Source: Agelas oroides (lineage: Eukaryota > Porifera > Demospongiae > Agelasida > Agelasidae). From it: DNA of 64,000 nt. The notes under the pieces were generated by a model, which had not been told where the DNA came from, did not search any database, and saw only the letters and a list, made by a program, of their open reading frames with translations. This document shows, piece by piece, positions 12,511 through 24,600 of this stretch; within the stretch, counting starts at the first letter, position 1, and the number at the start of each line of letters is the position of its first letter. The stretch is from the NCBI GenBank assembly GCA_949130485.1, contig OX422183.1, positions 31,962,640 to 32,026,639 of the forward strand, in the 5' to 3' direction. The position numbers and the translations under genes are program-made.

Positions 12511-12750
12511 TATGATTACCAGGATAAGCACTCATGCACAATTATTTATTATTATATGTGGTGCTGCAGTTATATTTCCATCTGCGGCAAAATGAGTTTG
12601 TAATTTACATTACCACAGTTAGAGGAGAGACGCTGTCTCTAGTTACATAGTGTGTCACATTCACATTGGCCATGGTATGCTAAAAGGTAATTGAATCACT
12701 ACTTGTACAATTTGTTACTAGTACACTGAACTGCTTCAGTTACACGTGTG

Positions 12751-12754
<4 letters not shown>

Positions 12755-12826
<72 letters not shown>
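12755..12826. repeat. (CA)36 microsatellite
   Basis: Uninterrupted CA run of about 72 bp. Confidence 0.95.
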
Positions 12827-12827
<1 letters not shown>

Positions 12828-13441
12828 AAGCCGCCAGTACACCCAAGAAACCCTCAACAAGCAGTCCCATATGGTTACACACAGCTTACATTGATAGCTT
12901 TTGTATGTCCAATTGTTCAAACAATTGAGGCACTGTTGCCTAGGCAACACTGAACCCTGGTATGTATTACAAAGTTGGCAAGCAGGTGTCCTGAGTCTGA
13001 AACCCACCTAACTGGGTTGTGGTGGAAGAAAAAAGGGTTAGGAATAAGCCATAGTAGGTCAGGAGGAAGGGCTTGGGTTTCTGTCCTGGCCAGAAAGGAT
13101 ACAACTACATCGGCCATGTGATGTTTACAACAGAAAAAGGTGTAGGATATCGGCAGACAATTAGGCAGACAGGCCATACAGCTGCATTAAGCACTTAGCA
13201 GTTGAAGGTTATCGGATTACAGAACTACCTGGAATATGCTTACCATAGTGCATCTGGTTGCCTTTCATGAGGAAGAAAGGATTAATGGAGAGGACAGACA
13301 AGAAGGTATGAATTCTGCTACGCTGACCTCGGCTGTAAATAAAGATATTATGCGGCAAAATATGGAGGAAGGTGGAAAAACAGAATTCTGATGGCATATA
13401 GTGAGTGGTTGCCAGGTGTGCAACCGAGGCATTCAGTACCT

Positions 13442-14015
13442 CAAGAGTGCATAAGAACGGGTGGCTCGAGTAAGAGCGTGTAACTCCAATAGAAGCCCAT
13501 AGCAAAATTATTGAACCACTAAAAATAGAACACCCGGTCACGTGCTTATGTAGCAACGGAGTTCAGATTCAGATTCAGAAATGTTCAGGAATGTTACATC
13601 AGCTACATATAAGCTGGTCTTCAGTAACGTCCTGCGTACATACAAAACAACAAAGTTACAATGAACACCAACAACCAAAAGAACAACAGTTAACAACAAT
13701 GTAGAGGTAACAGAAGAAGTAGTTAGCCTCGTTCCCAGGCCTCCCCCGTTTTCGTTCTTCGGTTTGCGTTCAATATAATACACGGAGGCGGAAGACCCCG
13801 TTTTTCGCGCTCTTCCGCCTCCGTGTATTATATTGAACGCAAACCGAAGAACGAAAACAGGGGAGGCCTGGGAACGAGGCTAGAAGTAGTTCATGTGAAC
13901 TAGTTAAGGAAAATAAAGGCTAGAATATCTAGACTTAAAGGTAGTAGATGAGTACAAAGACTGATCTAGTGAGTTACACGCTCTTACTCTAGCCACCAGT
14001 TCTTATGCACTCTTG
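13442..14015. mobile_element. CAAGAGCGCATAAGAACG-family MITE split by an insert
   Basis: The left part (13,442 to about 13,557) and right part (about 13,973-14,015) together make a typical copy. Some 415 bp of foreign sequence separates them, and that sequence itself contains the foldback element at 13,724-13,882. Confidence 0.8.
13724..13882. mobile_element. TAGCCTCGT foldback element, near-perfect palindrome
   Basis: 159 bp with two arms of about 72 bp that differ at roughly one base, starting TAGCCTCGTTCCCAGGCC and ending GGCCTGGGAACGAGGCTA. GAAGTAGT is duplicated on both sides (13,716-13,723 and 13,883-13,890). Near identity of the arms suggests recent insertion or arm conversion. Confidence 0.9.
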
Positions 14016-15245
14016 GTACATATAGAGGGCTGTGAGGACTGGTGGTTGTCAGGTGGTCGTAGCTAATGCAAGGGTAGAACACTGGCTGCTCAAGCCAGGA
14101 GCTTTTCAATTCCAAGTATCCATAGAGAAACTGTCTTATTAATACATATGCTGGCAACTATACTTACACTGTTCAATTCGAGTGACTATACAGTCACTGC
14201 AAACTATCAGACATAATACTTTTTAAAATATTTTTCATGTATATATAGCTCATAACAATAAATAGATATTTTATATAGGTTTAAGCCCTGGTATACATGT
14301 ACTCAGGTGGTATAGAATGCATTCTTTACTAATGCTTAGTTTTTTTAACAACTAGCACGATCTGTAGCTAGGAATTGTTGAAATTTGAGCAGCTGCTGCA
14401 AGAGGAAGAAAACGGTAGGTGACATTAATTAGTTTTTTTGTTCACATTCCAAGCAAATTTGGTTCTTCTCAAAGATAGATGTCTACAAATTAGTTTAAAT
14501 TTGCCTGAAATACGATGATGATGATGTAAGTGCATGTGTGTTAATGATTCTTGTGTCTCCAAAATAATCTTCTTAATGATGAATACAGTCTAATGATTGG
14601 TTAATCAGTTGTACCATGCATGCCTGTATGCCTGTATGTACGTATTTTTTCTGATTTTAATAGCAACAAAGAAGTTTAGTCGATAATTGGAAGTTTAATT
14701 GATTGGTTGATTCACTTTTTTTACCCTATCAGAGTTACAACTGCTGCGACACAGTGCATGTACACTGTATAGATGAGCTATAGTGCTTGCATAGTAAGCA
14801 AGTTTACTATGCGTATGGTCTTGTAGTGTACCATAAATATGTATGCACACAACAAACTTATTGTAACATACGTCATAGTAGGGAAGCCCTAGATGAAGTG
14901 TCTGCTGCAGTGTGTAAATAGTATGCACACCTCTGAGAACCACGTATAGAGGGTTTTCACATGACGTAATCACTTTTAAGAATACGAAAATATACCAAAG
15001 AAAACAGAAAACAGCTGGATTACAATGAGATGGTAGCTTCTATGGTGATCTCGGCGACTATAAAGAGACACTTAGAATGCTTCTAGTATGTGTTGAATTG
15101 GGCGAAATACCACCACTCTGTAAGTTAAAAGAGCTAAATTAAACTTATCTGTGAGGCCAGTTCGTCTTTGATTGATACCGCCATATACTGCCATGTACAA
15201 AGCTGTACTCCAAGATGGCGGTGCAAGTTTTAGCATATGGATGGG
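14016..15245. other. No gene seen
   Basis: AT-rich. A weak tRNA-like A-box region at about 14,055-14,100 may be a SINE remnant. No supported coding exon. Confidence 0.4.
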
Positions 15246-15570
15246 TAGTCTCGTGCCCCGCCCGCGCGTACCTCCCGGCGAGAAACGGTCTGGTGAACGA
15301 AGTCAAATTTCTTGGGCTTATTACCCAAAAGTGGTAATGACCAATGAGATTGCGAGATTGGTAATTACTATGTAGCACTTCCCTTACAACAGTAAAATTT
15401 TGTTCATCTCCATTTGAGTATCCGTACCTTTTTTGAGCGGGTTGGCTGCAAAAATGTTTTGATCGTTGCTAGGTTACAATGTCGCAAAAGCGTGCGCTAG
15501 CCCAAGAAATTCGACTTGGTTCACCAGACCATTTTTCCTTGTGAGAGGGTGGGGTTTGGGGACGAGACTA
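15246..15570. mobile_element. TAGTCTCGT TIR element, 325 bp
   Basis: Ends TAGTCTCGTGCCCCGCCC and GGTTTGGGGACGAGACTA, with long inverted arms including AAATTTCTTGGGC / GCCCAAGAAATTC. The flanks ATGGATGGG and ATGGATGTG form a 9-bp target duplication with one mismatch. A second full copy is at 23,003-23,309; truncated relatives lie at 36,950-37,115 and 41,935-42,100. Confidence 0.88.
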
Positions 15571-16584
15571 ATGGATGTGTACGGTTTTGATTATGCAGGT
15601 GAAAAGTCTCTATATGGTAGACCTTTCTTTTACGTACGTATGTACGAAGTGGCAAAGCCACAATAATCATAGTTGAAGGGTTGAGAACCAAAGTGGCCTA
15701 ACCCACAAATGTTGAGTTAACCCCCCCTAACATGGGAATACTCTTAAAAATGCATTTCAGAAGCTGCTGAACATTCAAATTTCTGACCACATGTTCACAG
15801 GGTATGTTCGTTTTTTATTGCATTTTTGTGCAATTCATACAATTTCCAGTACTTGATTTTGGATTGGTCCACTCCGGTCGGCTCTATTATACAGAAAATA
15901 AAAATAAAACAGCCTACTTGGTATCCATTGCATCCCTGTCCTCGTCAACTGACTATTGAGCTTCTAGACCCTCCACGAGTTTTAACAACGAGAGAAAAAA
16001 CTTGTTACCATAGTGATGGCTACTGAAGTATAGTAGAAGTTTATTTATCCATTAATATAAGTAAAAATGATGCCAGCAATACAGATCAACTTCCATTTAA
16101 CGCACAGCAAACGTCCATAAATGTAATTGGTTGGGGCTTCAGATCAGTGGAGCGTAAGTCACTTCCTACTGTACAATTGGAATCAGAACAAAACAGTTTG
16201 GGGTATAATTGGTACAGGAATGCTTTTAGAAAAATATCATTCATAGCCCAAGAGACTCATACCTTCTTGAGTACTGAATTGGGTAATAATATAAGTCAAG
16301 TAACACGTATGGAATTCGGGGTAACTTACATTTGTTATTAAATTCACAGGTCTATAATTTATTGTCACAAATGGCTGTCAAAACAAGAATGTAGGCCCAA
16401 TTTGTCCCAAGTGATGGGATATCAAAGCAAAAAAACACTTCCTTCCCCTTGTGGTAAAGCCAGTCATTCTGTCTCGAGCATACATCTCCAAGTCAAGGGC
16501 CTAAAACTATGGCTACATACATTCCCTAGACAGAGCAGCATGACCCCGAAGGGTGAATGCTTTTCTGCCTGGGAAATGTAACTT

Positions 16585-16698
16585 ATTTGTTGGATGTTAC
16601 CCCTAGCAACCCACTGCCACACCCACTATCACCTCCACCCATTCCATTTCATGTTATTCAAGTTCCAAGATTTGGTTGCTAAGCAACATCCAACAAAT
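16585..16698. mobile_element. Short hairpin MITE
   Basis: Inverted ends ATTTGTTGGATGTTAC and GCAACATCCAACAAAT enclose about 80 bp. CTAGCAACC / GGTTGCTAAG continue the arms. Non-coding. Confidence 0.65.
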
Positions 16699-17210
16699 CG
16701 GGATACGAGTCTCCTACAAACACTCCAGAGTTAGTCGTCTGACGAACTGTGAGTTTAAATCTTCATATCCATAGTAACTATCTCATATATGGCCCCTGCA
16801 TGCAGTTGTACCACCCTGTAAAGATAAGAAATGCTTGGCTTACACTTTAAAAGTTTTAGAGCACGATACACAGATTTGGGTTCCATGAATACTGACTACA
16901 ATGGGAAGTGGTTGGTTTTACTTTGAGTAGGTAAAACGTTCTAATTAAAAGAAAAAAATTTTTTGCTCAGTTTGCTGTTTGTGTGCAGGATAATCTAAAA
17001 ACTCCTGATAAACAGAAATTGCTGGAAATGTACAAAATAAAACTGTTTTAGACATTCGTTAAGATACGAAGATTTATATTGTGATTGTCACATGCACGTG
17101 TATGAGCCATATATACAGTTGTCTAAACGCCTGTTTGAGTGGTTTCAGACAGACTGTCAGAAATATTATTGCCGAGTTCCTTAGCGTGAGGTTGATAGGT
17201 GTAGTCAGCT

Positions 17211-17212
17211 TG

Positions 17213-17248
<36 letters not shown>

Positions 17249-17262
17249 TGTGTGTATGTATA
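17211..17262. repeat. (TATG)n microsatellite
   Basis: TATATA leading into repeated GTATGTAT. Confidence 0.85.
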
Positions 17263-17934
17263 CACATCACACTTCAATTGGTGCAGGCAGTTGGCACGTG
17301 CACACAAGCAATAATTTATATACGTAAACGTGGTCGCGTCGACACTTCGGAATACTGGTGAGAAGTACACACCTAGAAACAACTGTCTCTTTAAATACCG
17401 TGAAATTTGAAAAAAATTGGTACACTAATCTAGGGATAGAAACGCACATTCCTGACACACGATTCCCTGGGGATGTTCCTTCGTGAAAATATGCTTCCCA
17501 AAGGTCCAGCGGCCATTCCGTCTCCTATGTCCTTTCCTCATTCCTCTTTTATCAAGTCCCTACACTCCTCCAGTCCATTGACACACACAAACATGCCATG
17601 AATTTCATTTTCTTCAAAGGGCTTGGTCTTGCTCTAGTCCGGTTGTTACTGTCAACAGAATTCCTAACAAAAACTCCTACCTAACCCACTTCTGACATAC
17701 CATCACGTACTCATGCCTGCAGGTCTTATCTCTATTGGTGCTGCTTGTTACCATGGTAACACTGTATATAGATGCAGGGAGGAGTGCCCAACCGCTGGTT
17801 GTAATATAATATTACAATGGTAGCCATCACCATGGCAACATGTTTTTTCTTTCATTGTTACTAGGGACAAAGATATTTAATGCTAGGTTCAGACTTCACT
17901 GATAGCATTTTATAGGACACATCTTGTTTTAATT

Positions 17935-18593
17935 TATACCACATTACATCACTTTGTAAGCATTTCATTGGATGAATAGCGGAGTATAGACCATCGTAGA
18001 GCAATATGCTGTATACAAAAATCTCGATATGTTCTATTAGCCTTTATCAACTTTGCCATGCTGCCGTGGAAACGTTTTGGAACACCCACGTGAAGTGTAC
18101 CTTCTTCTCAAAGCGGGTCACAATACTCCACTCATGTGTAAACTATATAGTTGACAATAAACTTCAATAGTTTACATTAATATACTATCCAAGTTTATAC
18201 TATTTGTAATTTTAGTTCACTGATTCAATATGTAGTATAAATTTGATATACGTAGTACCTATACTCAAAGTATAAACACATATACTCTACCAGACTGTTT
18301 ACCCTCAGCATATCCACCACATTACATCACTTTCTAAGTATTTCTAAGTATTTCTAAGTATTTCATTGGATGAACAGCGGAGTATAACGGGTCCTATACT
18401 CTCCAGTTATGTAAAAATTGTAAAATAATAGTTTGCACAAAATAGATGTACAGAATAGTTTACATGTTGTACCAGAATAGTTTACACAAAACTGAACTTT
18501 AGTTTACTGTCTCAATGTGGTATAAGTTGGATATACTACCTATACGAGTATAAACACAATATACTCCAATAGATTGTTTACCCTCAGCATATC
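17935..18593 (+). repeat. Diverged tandem duplication
   Basis: CCACATTACATCACTTTGTAAG with GGATGAATAGCGGAGTATA near 17,938-18,000 recurs near 18,310-18,385. The segment ending GTTTACCCTCAGCATATCCA recurs at about 18,296 and 18,574. The MITE at 18,594 inserted at the end of the second copy. Confidence 0.7.
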
Positions 18594-18854
18594 CAAGAGC
18601 GCATAAGAACGGGCGGCTAGAGTAAGAGCGTGTAACTACGTAAAATTCGAAACCGGGCGGAATTTACCGTCAGTACTAAAAATAGTAACACGCCCTGCGC
18701 ACGCTGCGTTGACATAAGCCCTTATGCATTGTTGCTAAGCGCGCACGTGACCGTGTGTTCTATTTTTAGTACGGTTCAATAATTTTGCCCGGACTACGGG
18801 CTTCTATTGGAGTTACACGCTCTTACTCTAGCCGCCCGTTCTTATGCGCTCTTG
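18594..18854. mobile_element. CAAGAGCGCATAAGAACG-family MITE, best copy
   Basis: 261 bp. Inverted ends extend about 45 bp (CAAGAGCGCATAAGAACGGG to the left, CCCGTTCTTATGCGCTCTTG to the right). CATATC lies on both sides. The inner CTAAAAATAG and CTATTTTTAG are also mirrored. No coding capacity. Confidence 0.92.
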
Positions 18855-19049
18855 CATATCCAATACTTACACAATTCTTTTCGGTTCAGGCCCCACCCAC
18901 CCAATTTTCCATCTCACAAAGAAACTAGATGGGGGCTTATGAAGAAGCTGTCAGTTCAGACAGTACATACTAAGTGGCTGCCGGGTGTGTGACTGAAATA
19001 TTCAGTTTCACCTGTGCCACCTGTGCAGAGAATCGTGGTTAGGGCTGGT

Positions 19050-19145
19050 GGTTGTCCGGTTGTCATAGCTCAGTGGCAGAGCACTGGTAGCTCATACAAG
19101 CCAGGATCAAGCCCTGGGTTCAATTCCCGGAGATTGTAGCTTTAG
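19050..19145 (+). repeat. tRNA-like SINE head
   Basis: Reads ATAGCTCAGTGGCAGAGCAC (A box) then GGGTTCAATTCCCGG (B box), preceded by GGCTGGTGGTTGTCCGG, the same leader as the SINE copies near 24,800-25,220 on the other strand. Confidence 0.7.
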
Positions 19146-19282
19146 GCAAGGTGCTGCTCTAAGCAAGAATTGTAGCCGACCCAATGTGGCCACGCCCGCA
19201 ACGCCATCTGGCTATAAACTACTAGTAATTCTTAAACTGCATACCAGCCAATTAACTATCTCAACTGAGAAATAAGCAGGTA

Positions 19283-19545
19283 TGCACAGTGATATTCTCA
19301 AGTGCTGTGAAGTGAATTATACTGTATTTGTGTATAGTATAAGCTATATTTGTGTACTATAAACTGTGTGTAATTTACAAGTAAACAATATTAGTGTACA
19401 GTGGTAATTCTCAAGTGCTGTGAAGTGAATTATACTGTAGTTGTGTATAGTATAAGCTATATTTAAACTGTTGTAATTTACAAGCAAACAATATTAGTGT
19501 ACAGTGGTATGCGCAGTAATTCTCAAGTGCTGTGAAGTGTTTAAT
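19283..19545 (+). repeat. Tandem duplication, about 120 bp unit
   Basis: The segment TTCTCAAGTGCTGTGAAGTG...AATATTAGTGTACAGTGG occurs twice, with the start of a third copy at about 19,517. Confidence 0.8.
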
Positions 19546-20002
19546 TCTGGCAGCAGTGGTGAAGATGGCTGGCATTGATAGAGTTACTTATCTATCAAGT
19601 TGACTTTGGCAGCAATGAAAGGTGAAATTCTGTTGATGCTCCATTAAGCATTGCCAAAGTTTCCCTGTGAACAGCTTTCCCATTGGTCAGATAGGCTAAT
19701 GAAGAGCCAATGGAGTGTTGAGACTTAATTTGATTGTATAACTAATAAAATTATGACAGCAACATGCTCTAAACATTCCTTCTAATGAAAACATCATTCA
19801 ACAAAAACTTTTTAAGTTGTTATGGCTAGTTGGTTTGGTTTCCATGGCAACCAGGTAACGGGGCAACCCAAGTGACTCAATTAGTTGAATTTTGATTTTT
19901 AACATGGAGGTCCCTTCAGCCCAATGTGGCTTGTCTTGTTGCAATGTTGTTCAAATTAGTTACGCTTTGAGTTAGTTAGTTTTTAGTAGTTTAAATTACT
20001 AA

Positions 20003-20245
20003 ACTCCAAAACCCTTAATAAAACTACAAAACCTTTAATAAACTCCAAAACCTTTACTAAAACTCCAAAACCTTTACTAAACTACAAAACCTTTAATAAA
20101 ACTCCAAAACCTTTAAAAAACTCAAAAACTTTTACTAAAACTCCAAAACCTTTACTAAAACTCCAAAACCTTTACTAAAACTCCAAAACCTTTACTAAAA
20201 CTCCAAAACCCTTACTAAAAAAACTCCAAAACCTTTACTACAATC
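20003..20245 (+). repeat. 20-bp minisatellite
   Basis: About 12 copies of CTCCAAAACCTTTACTAAAA with small length changes. Confidence 0.9.
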
Positions 20246-20554
20246 TAGCTATAGTTACCAGTGGAAAAACTTTATAGCATCCACTCTGTCCAGTAATTTT
20301 AGTTAGTTGTAGTTTGATTAACTAAAGTTTCATAGGATATAACAAAAATATGTGACAGTGTGGAAATTGAAGATTACTCATATTTCGATTGTAGTTGTCA
20401 AATTAAAAGCACTGTCCATTGACGGCGAGGCTTACATGCACCTCGTAGACACATGATTATCTGAGGCATCGTTGTTGAGCCCTGATAAAAGTTCAGTGAT
20501 ATGGCGCTTTGAACATGGTCAAAATATGTGGTAGAATAATCTTGTGACTCATGT

Positions 20555-20670
20555 GACAGTCATGTGAGGTCATGTGAGGTCATGTGACAGTCATGTGAGG
20601 TCTGTGAGGTCATGTGACAGTTATGGGAGGTCATGTGAGGTCGTGTGACAGTCATGTGAGGTCATGCGAT
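20555..20670 (+). repeat. CATGTGAGGT minisatellite
   Basis: Repeats of CATGTGAGGTCATGTGACAGT. A second array of the same unit sits at 22,060-22,155. Confidence 0.85.
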
Positions 20671-20817
20671 CCTACAACTCAATGATGCGGTCAAAATATG
20701 TGACAGAACAACCTTTGATTTTATTGTGGGACGGTCACATGTTCTGCTATACCACAGTCTCGCGAAAGAGCGCCCATGTTTAGCTATAGTTATAGTTAAC
20801 TAAAACAACACTGGGCT

Positions 20818-21125
20818 TTATGTTTCACTGACGCCTATGTGAGAGTTCATACTGATATTGGCCAAAACACGTCCTGCACAACGGATGACTTTATCTATGT
20901 AGCTCTTCCTTGCTGCACGCAGCTGCACCAAACACGGACCCCGACTCTTGCCCTCTGGAAGTGAAGCCACGCCCCATGAAAACCATCCATGTATGTAACA
21001 TCCGGGCAGGCATGCCTTTTCTCGGGGAGATGTGATTGCATCGTTTGTTGTCCAGATCTGACCAAGTAGAAACAGACTTCCTTTGCAAAGAGGACTGCAG
21101 CCCGCTATCTCTGAGTGCATCAAGG
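20818..21125 (-). repeat. Dispersed repeat with CAGGACGTGTTTTGGCC
   Basis: The minus strand shares CAGGACGTGTTTTGGCCAAT with the plus strand near 44,268. The 101-codon open frame across it has no recognised motif, and since the sequence recurs inside an intron of the reductase gene it is better read as a transposon remnant. Confidence 0.4.
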
Positions 21126-21368
21126 CTAAGGTTTCAAATTCAATACAACTCTCTCTAGCGTGGAGTGTAATTTGATTTTTAACGGAAATACCGTGGTCGT
21201 GTTATCTTGCCAAAGGGGGGAACACTGCTTGCAGCTAGCTAGCAAGGGGCTTACCCATGCTTTAAACATGGCAACCACCAACCATTTTCACCTCATAATT
21301 ATATATATATATTTTTTTGCTGTGTACTTTCAATGGCAAGTGATCTGTTTTGCATTCAAATAGCGTTG

Positions 21369-21692
21369 TTTCACTTATCCGAACATTTAAGTTATCTGAA
21401 AACCCTCCAGTCCCAACACGTTCGGATAAGCAACTTTCTACTAAAGGCAAAACTAACACTGCTTAGTAGTGTGTCCGGCTGTTGTGGCTCAGCGGCAGAG
21501 CACTGGTGGTTCAAGCCAGAGATGTCCTGGGTTCGACTCCCGGCCTTTTCACTTTCCTCCATTTTCGCTTCATAACATCTAAATTCCTTTATTTCCAGCG
21601 TGAGGCAAGATGCTCTGAGCAAAAAATATCTGTTTGGGGGTTCGGATAAGTGAATATATGAAGTTTGGATAAGTGTCTTCCTACTGTGCACT
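21369..21692. mobile_element. pogo/Tigger-like MITE with nested SINE head
   Basis: CACTTATCCGAAC near the left end is mirrored by GTTCGGATAAGTG (about 21,640) and GTTTGGATAAGTG (about 21,664) at the right. Such TTATCCGAAC ends are typical of pogo/Tigger-type elements. The interior includes a tRNA-like SINE head at 21,482-21,547. Confidence 0.5.
21482..21547 (+). repeat. tRNA-like SINE head
   Basis: GTGGCTCAGCGGCAGAGCAC (A box) and GGGTTCGACTCCCGG (near-perfect B box and T arm). The acceptor arm is not conserved. Confidence 0.7.
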
Positions 21693-21776
21693 GCGAGAAT
21701 GTCAATTGATACAGGCTCAGCTTGTTGCTCAAACCAGATTCCAGTCCTACAGTTCTACATCATCACAGTCGCACAG

Positions 21777-21870
21777 TTTCTCTCTCTCAGGCACACGATT
21801 GGCAGTCCAATTTCTCTCTCTCAGGCACACGATTGGCAGTCCAATTTCTCTCTCTCGGGCACATGACTGG
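21777..21870 (+). repeat. 33-bp tandem repeat
   Basis: Three copies of TTTCTCTCTCTCAGGCACAC followed by GATTGGCAGTCCA. Confidence 0.85.
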
Positions 21871-22059
21871 TAGGAAATACTGCGGTCATGACTGGTAGGT
21901 CTTGGCTGACGGCAAAATTGTACTTTGATTGGTTTGTTTACACGTCCAGCCGATGCCTAGTTATCATAATATCAAGTCCAGAACACCTTGCTTCAGCTGG
22001 AACCAAGAGATTTTGTTATACTGAGGCAAAAAATTGAAAAGCTGATAATTGCTGGGAAG

Positions 22060-22155
22060 TTCATGTGAGGTTATGTGACAGTTGTGAGGTCATGTGACAG
22101 TTGTGAGGTCATGTGACTGTCATGTGAGGTCATGTGACAGTCATGTGAGGTCACA
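22060..22155 (+). repeat. CATGTGAGGT minisatellite
   Basis: Same unit as the array at 20,555-20,670. Confidence 0.85.
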
Positions 22156-22542
22156 TAGTTGCTGGGAATCAGTAGGATCTGATTGGTCAGCATCTCATGT
22201 ATACTAATAACATCTGCTAGACCCTCTCTCGCTTTTCTGGAGGGTGAGTGATGGTCTGGCTTGATAGACTATCAGTGCTCTACCTCTGAGCAACGACTGC
22301 CAGTGACCACCAGCCTCTATATGCATCGCACAGGTTGTACTGCCTGCCTTGTCTTCCACAAGATACAAAACTTTGGTGGTAAAACTTTGATTCATCTGAG
22401 GTATTGTGAAGTACTTTTCAAAGCTCTAACCCTATTGGTCAATATATTATACACAACTATATGCACATATGCACCATTGCCCTAACAACACCCTAATAAA
22501 CCCTAACCCAACCAATCAAATTAGAGCTTTGAAATGCACTTT

Positions 22543-22716
22543 GGTACTGTAGATTCATCTTGCTAGTCATGTGACGGGGCTGAGTAAGCACATGACCAAT
22601 GCATGTCTATGAAAAATGAATTAGCAGCTGGTACTGTAGATTCATCTTGCTAGTCATGTGACGGGGCTGAGTAAGCACATGACCAGTGCATGTCTATGAA
22701 AAATGAATTAGCAGCT
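22543..22716 (+). repeat. 87-bp tandem duplication
   Basis: Two nearly identical copies starting at 22,543 and 22,630 with GGTACTGTAGATTCATCTTG; one base difference noticed (ACCAATGC / ACCAGTGC). Confidence 0.95.
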
Positions 22717-23002
22717 GGAATGTTATGGCTTGCTGTACTGGCTATCAGGCATGCTAATCAGGTAGTTTAACTCTATTACCAAAGAGCTGCAATTAATGTT
22801 GAACAGATGGTTGCCGACATGGCAACTAAACAGCATAAACATGGTCTCATTGACAATCTAAAAAAGTGCTGAGAAAGGGCTTGTTACCATGGTTTCCATA
22901 TGTCCTGGGTCAGCATATTTTGTAACAACAGTTTTATTGCATACAAACATGCTAAAAAAGGCTCCATGTTTTCTGTAGGTCTTAGCTCCGCACATTTTGT
23001 AA

Positions 23003-23309
23003 GGGTCTCGTGCCCAGCTGACACATGCCTCCCGGCAAGAAACGATCTAGCAAACAAAAATTCAAATTTCTTGGGCCTGTTAGCTAAATGTGGTAAGGAC
23101 CAATGGGATTGCAAGATTGTTAATTATTAAATAGCGCTTCCTTACAGCAGTAAAATTTTTGTCTCTCTACTAGGGCATCCAGTGACACAAAAAGTTTTGA
23201 ACGTTGCTAGGTTTCACTAGTCGCAAAAACACATGCTAGCCCAAGAAATTAGACTTGGTTCACCAGACCATTTTTCCTCATGAGAGGGTGGGGTCTGGGG
23301 ACGAGACTA
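23003..23309. mobile_element. TAGTCTCGT TIR element, second copy
   Basis: Same build as 15,246-15,570, with a slightly altered left end (GGGTCTCGTGCCC). A perfect 9-bp duplication ATTTTGTAA flanks it (22,994-23,002 and 23,310-23,318). Confidence 0.9.
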
Positions 23310-23544
23310 ATTTTGTAAAAATTACTTTCTTACATGACCTGTTAGCTAGCTATCCTGTCCAAATAACATGGCTACTACCTGTACAAGGTTCTAGATCACT
23401 CTCAAGCTGCTGTCCAACTTTACACCACTTTTCAATTTACAATTCTGCGAGCGAGAAGAAGCTTGGCGGGAACATGACAACAAACACCTATGTAGCTTGT
23501 AATAATTCTCTTTTGATCACCTTGGAATTTAACCATCAGTTAGA

Positions 23545-23784
23545 CAAGAGCGCATAAGAATGGGAGGCTTGAGAAAGAGCGTGTAACTCCAATAGAAGCC
23601 CGTAGTCCGGTAAAAATTATTGAACCATACTAAAAATAGAACACCCGGTCACATGCTTAGCAACAATGGCTTATGTCTACGCAGCATGCACAGTATGTGT
23701 TACTATTTTTAGTACTGGCGGTAAATTCCGAACTTTACGGAGTTACCTGCTCTTATTCTAGCCACCCATTCTTATGCACTCTTG
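23545..23784. mobile_element. CAAGAGCGCATAAGAACG-family MITE
   Basis: Ends CAAGAGCGCATAAGAATGGG and CCATTCTTATGCACTCTTG. Orientation is opposite to the 18,594 copy. Confidence 0.88.
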
Positions 23785-24041
23785 GTAAGGATAATGACCA
23801 GATAAGCAGGTAAATCCCTGACACTGACAAAATGGTTGCTTGTGTATTACATGCTTGGTAACCTTCTCTTCCAGCTAGCTTAACCAATTCTTCAAACAGG
23901 CCTAAGAGAGGAATGAGACTCAAGGCCAGTAAGCCATAGCAACTCTCCCCTTCCCCCATCATTGTTGGGTTGCCATGGCTACCAAGTAACCATAGCAACC
24001 ATAGCAACCAGAGTGGCCTCATAAACAATTAGCACATGGTG

Positions 24042-24144
24042 TAGCCTCGTACCCAGGCCGCGAAAGGAGGAGAAAGACGGCCAGGTATCGACTGCTTGCA
24101 CATACCAGGCTGTCTTTCTCCTACGCGGCCTGGGTACGAGGCTA
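24042..24144. mobile_element. TAGCCTCGT foldback element
   Basis: 103 bp with arms TAGCCTCGTACCCAGGCCGC / GCGGCCTGGGTACGAGGCTA and inner CTCCTTTCG-type palindromic sequence. GCACATGGTG is duplicated on both sides (10 bp). Confidence 0.92.
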
Positions 24145-24429
24145 GCACATGGTGCTGATTCTGGTGACCTTTGAGAGGCATGACAAAAATGCTGTAGTCA
24201 TCAATATTGTATAACAATACCATGTGAGAAACTGCCATGCGAGAAGAAATTGAGTGTTAACCTGTAAAGGCTCTAATTTCACTGTAATTGGTCTACATTC
24301 CAGACACCATTGATCATTACAGGCTCTAGGGTTGCCACACCCTCATCAGCTATGGAACTCAAACACAATTCCTCCGAGTATGCAGCTGTGACTAAGATTT
24401 GTTCTCACATCATGTGACTCAATCTCATG

Positions 24430-24600
24430 GTAGTATATGGTCTGGGAATGAGACTGAGTTGCATGGTCTGGGAACGAGACTGAGTTGCATGGTATGGGGA
24501 TGAAGCTGGGGCACATGATCTGGGAACGAGACTGAGTTGCATGGTATGGGGATGAAGCTGGGGCACATGGTATGGGAAATACGACTGAGACACAGCTGGG
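24430..24600 (-). repeat. Tandem array of foldback-end sequence
   Basis: Repeats of CTGGGAACGAGACTGAGTTG with CATGGTATGGGGATGAAGCT variants. The CTGGGAACGAG core is the TAGCCTCGT-family terminus. Confidence 0.8.

Noticed and set aside
20818-21123. 101-codon minus-strand gene
   Set aside because: Part of the sequence recurs at 44,240-44,400 in an intron and no domain is recognised; more likely a transposon remnant.
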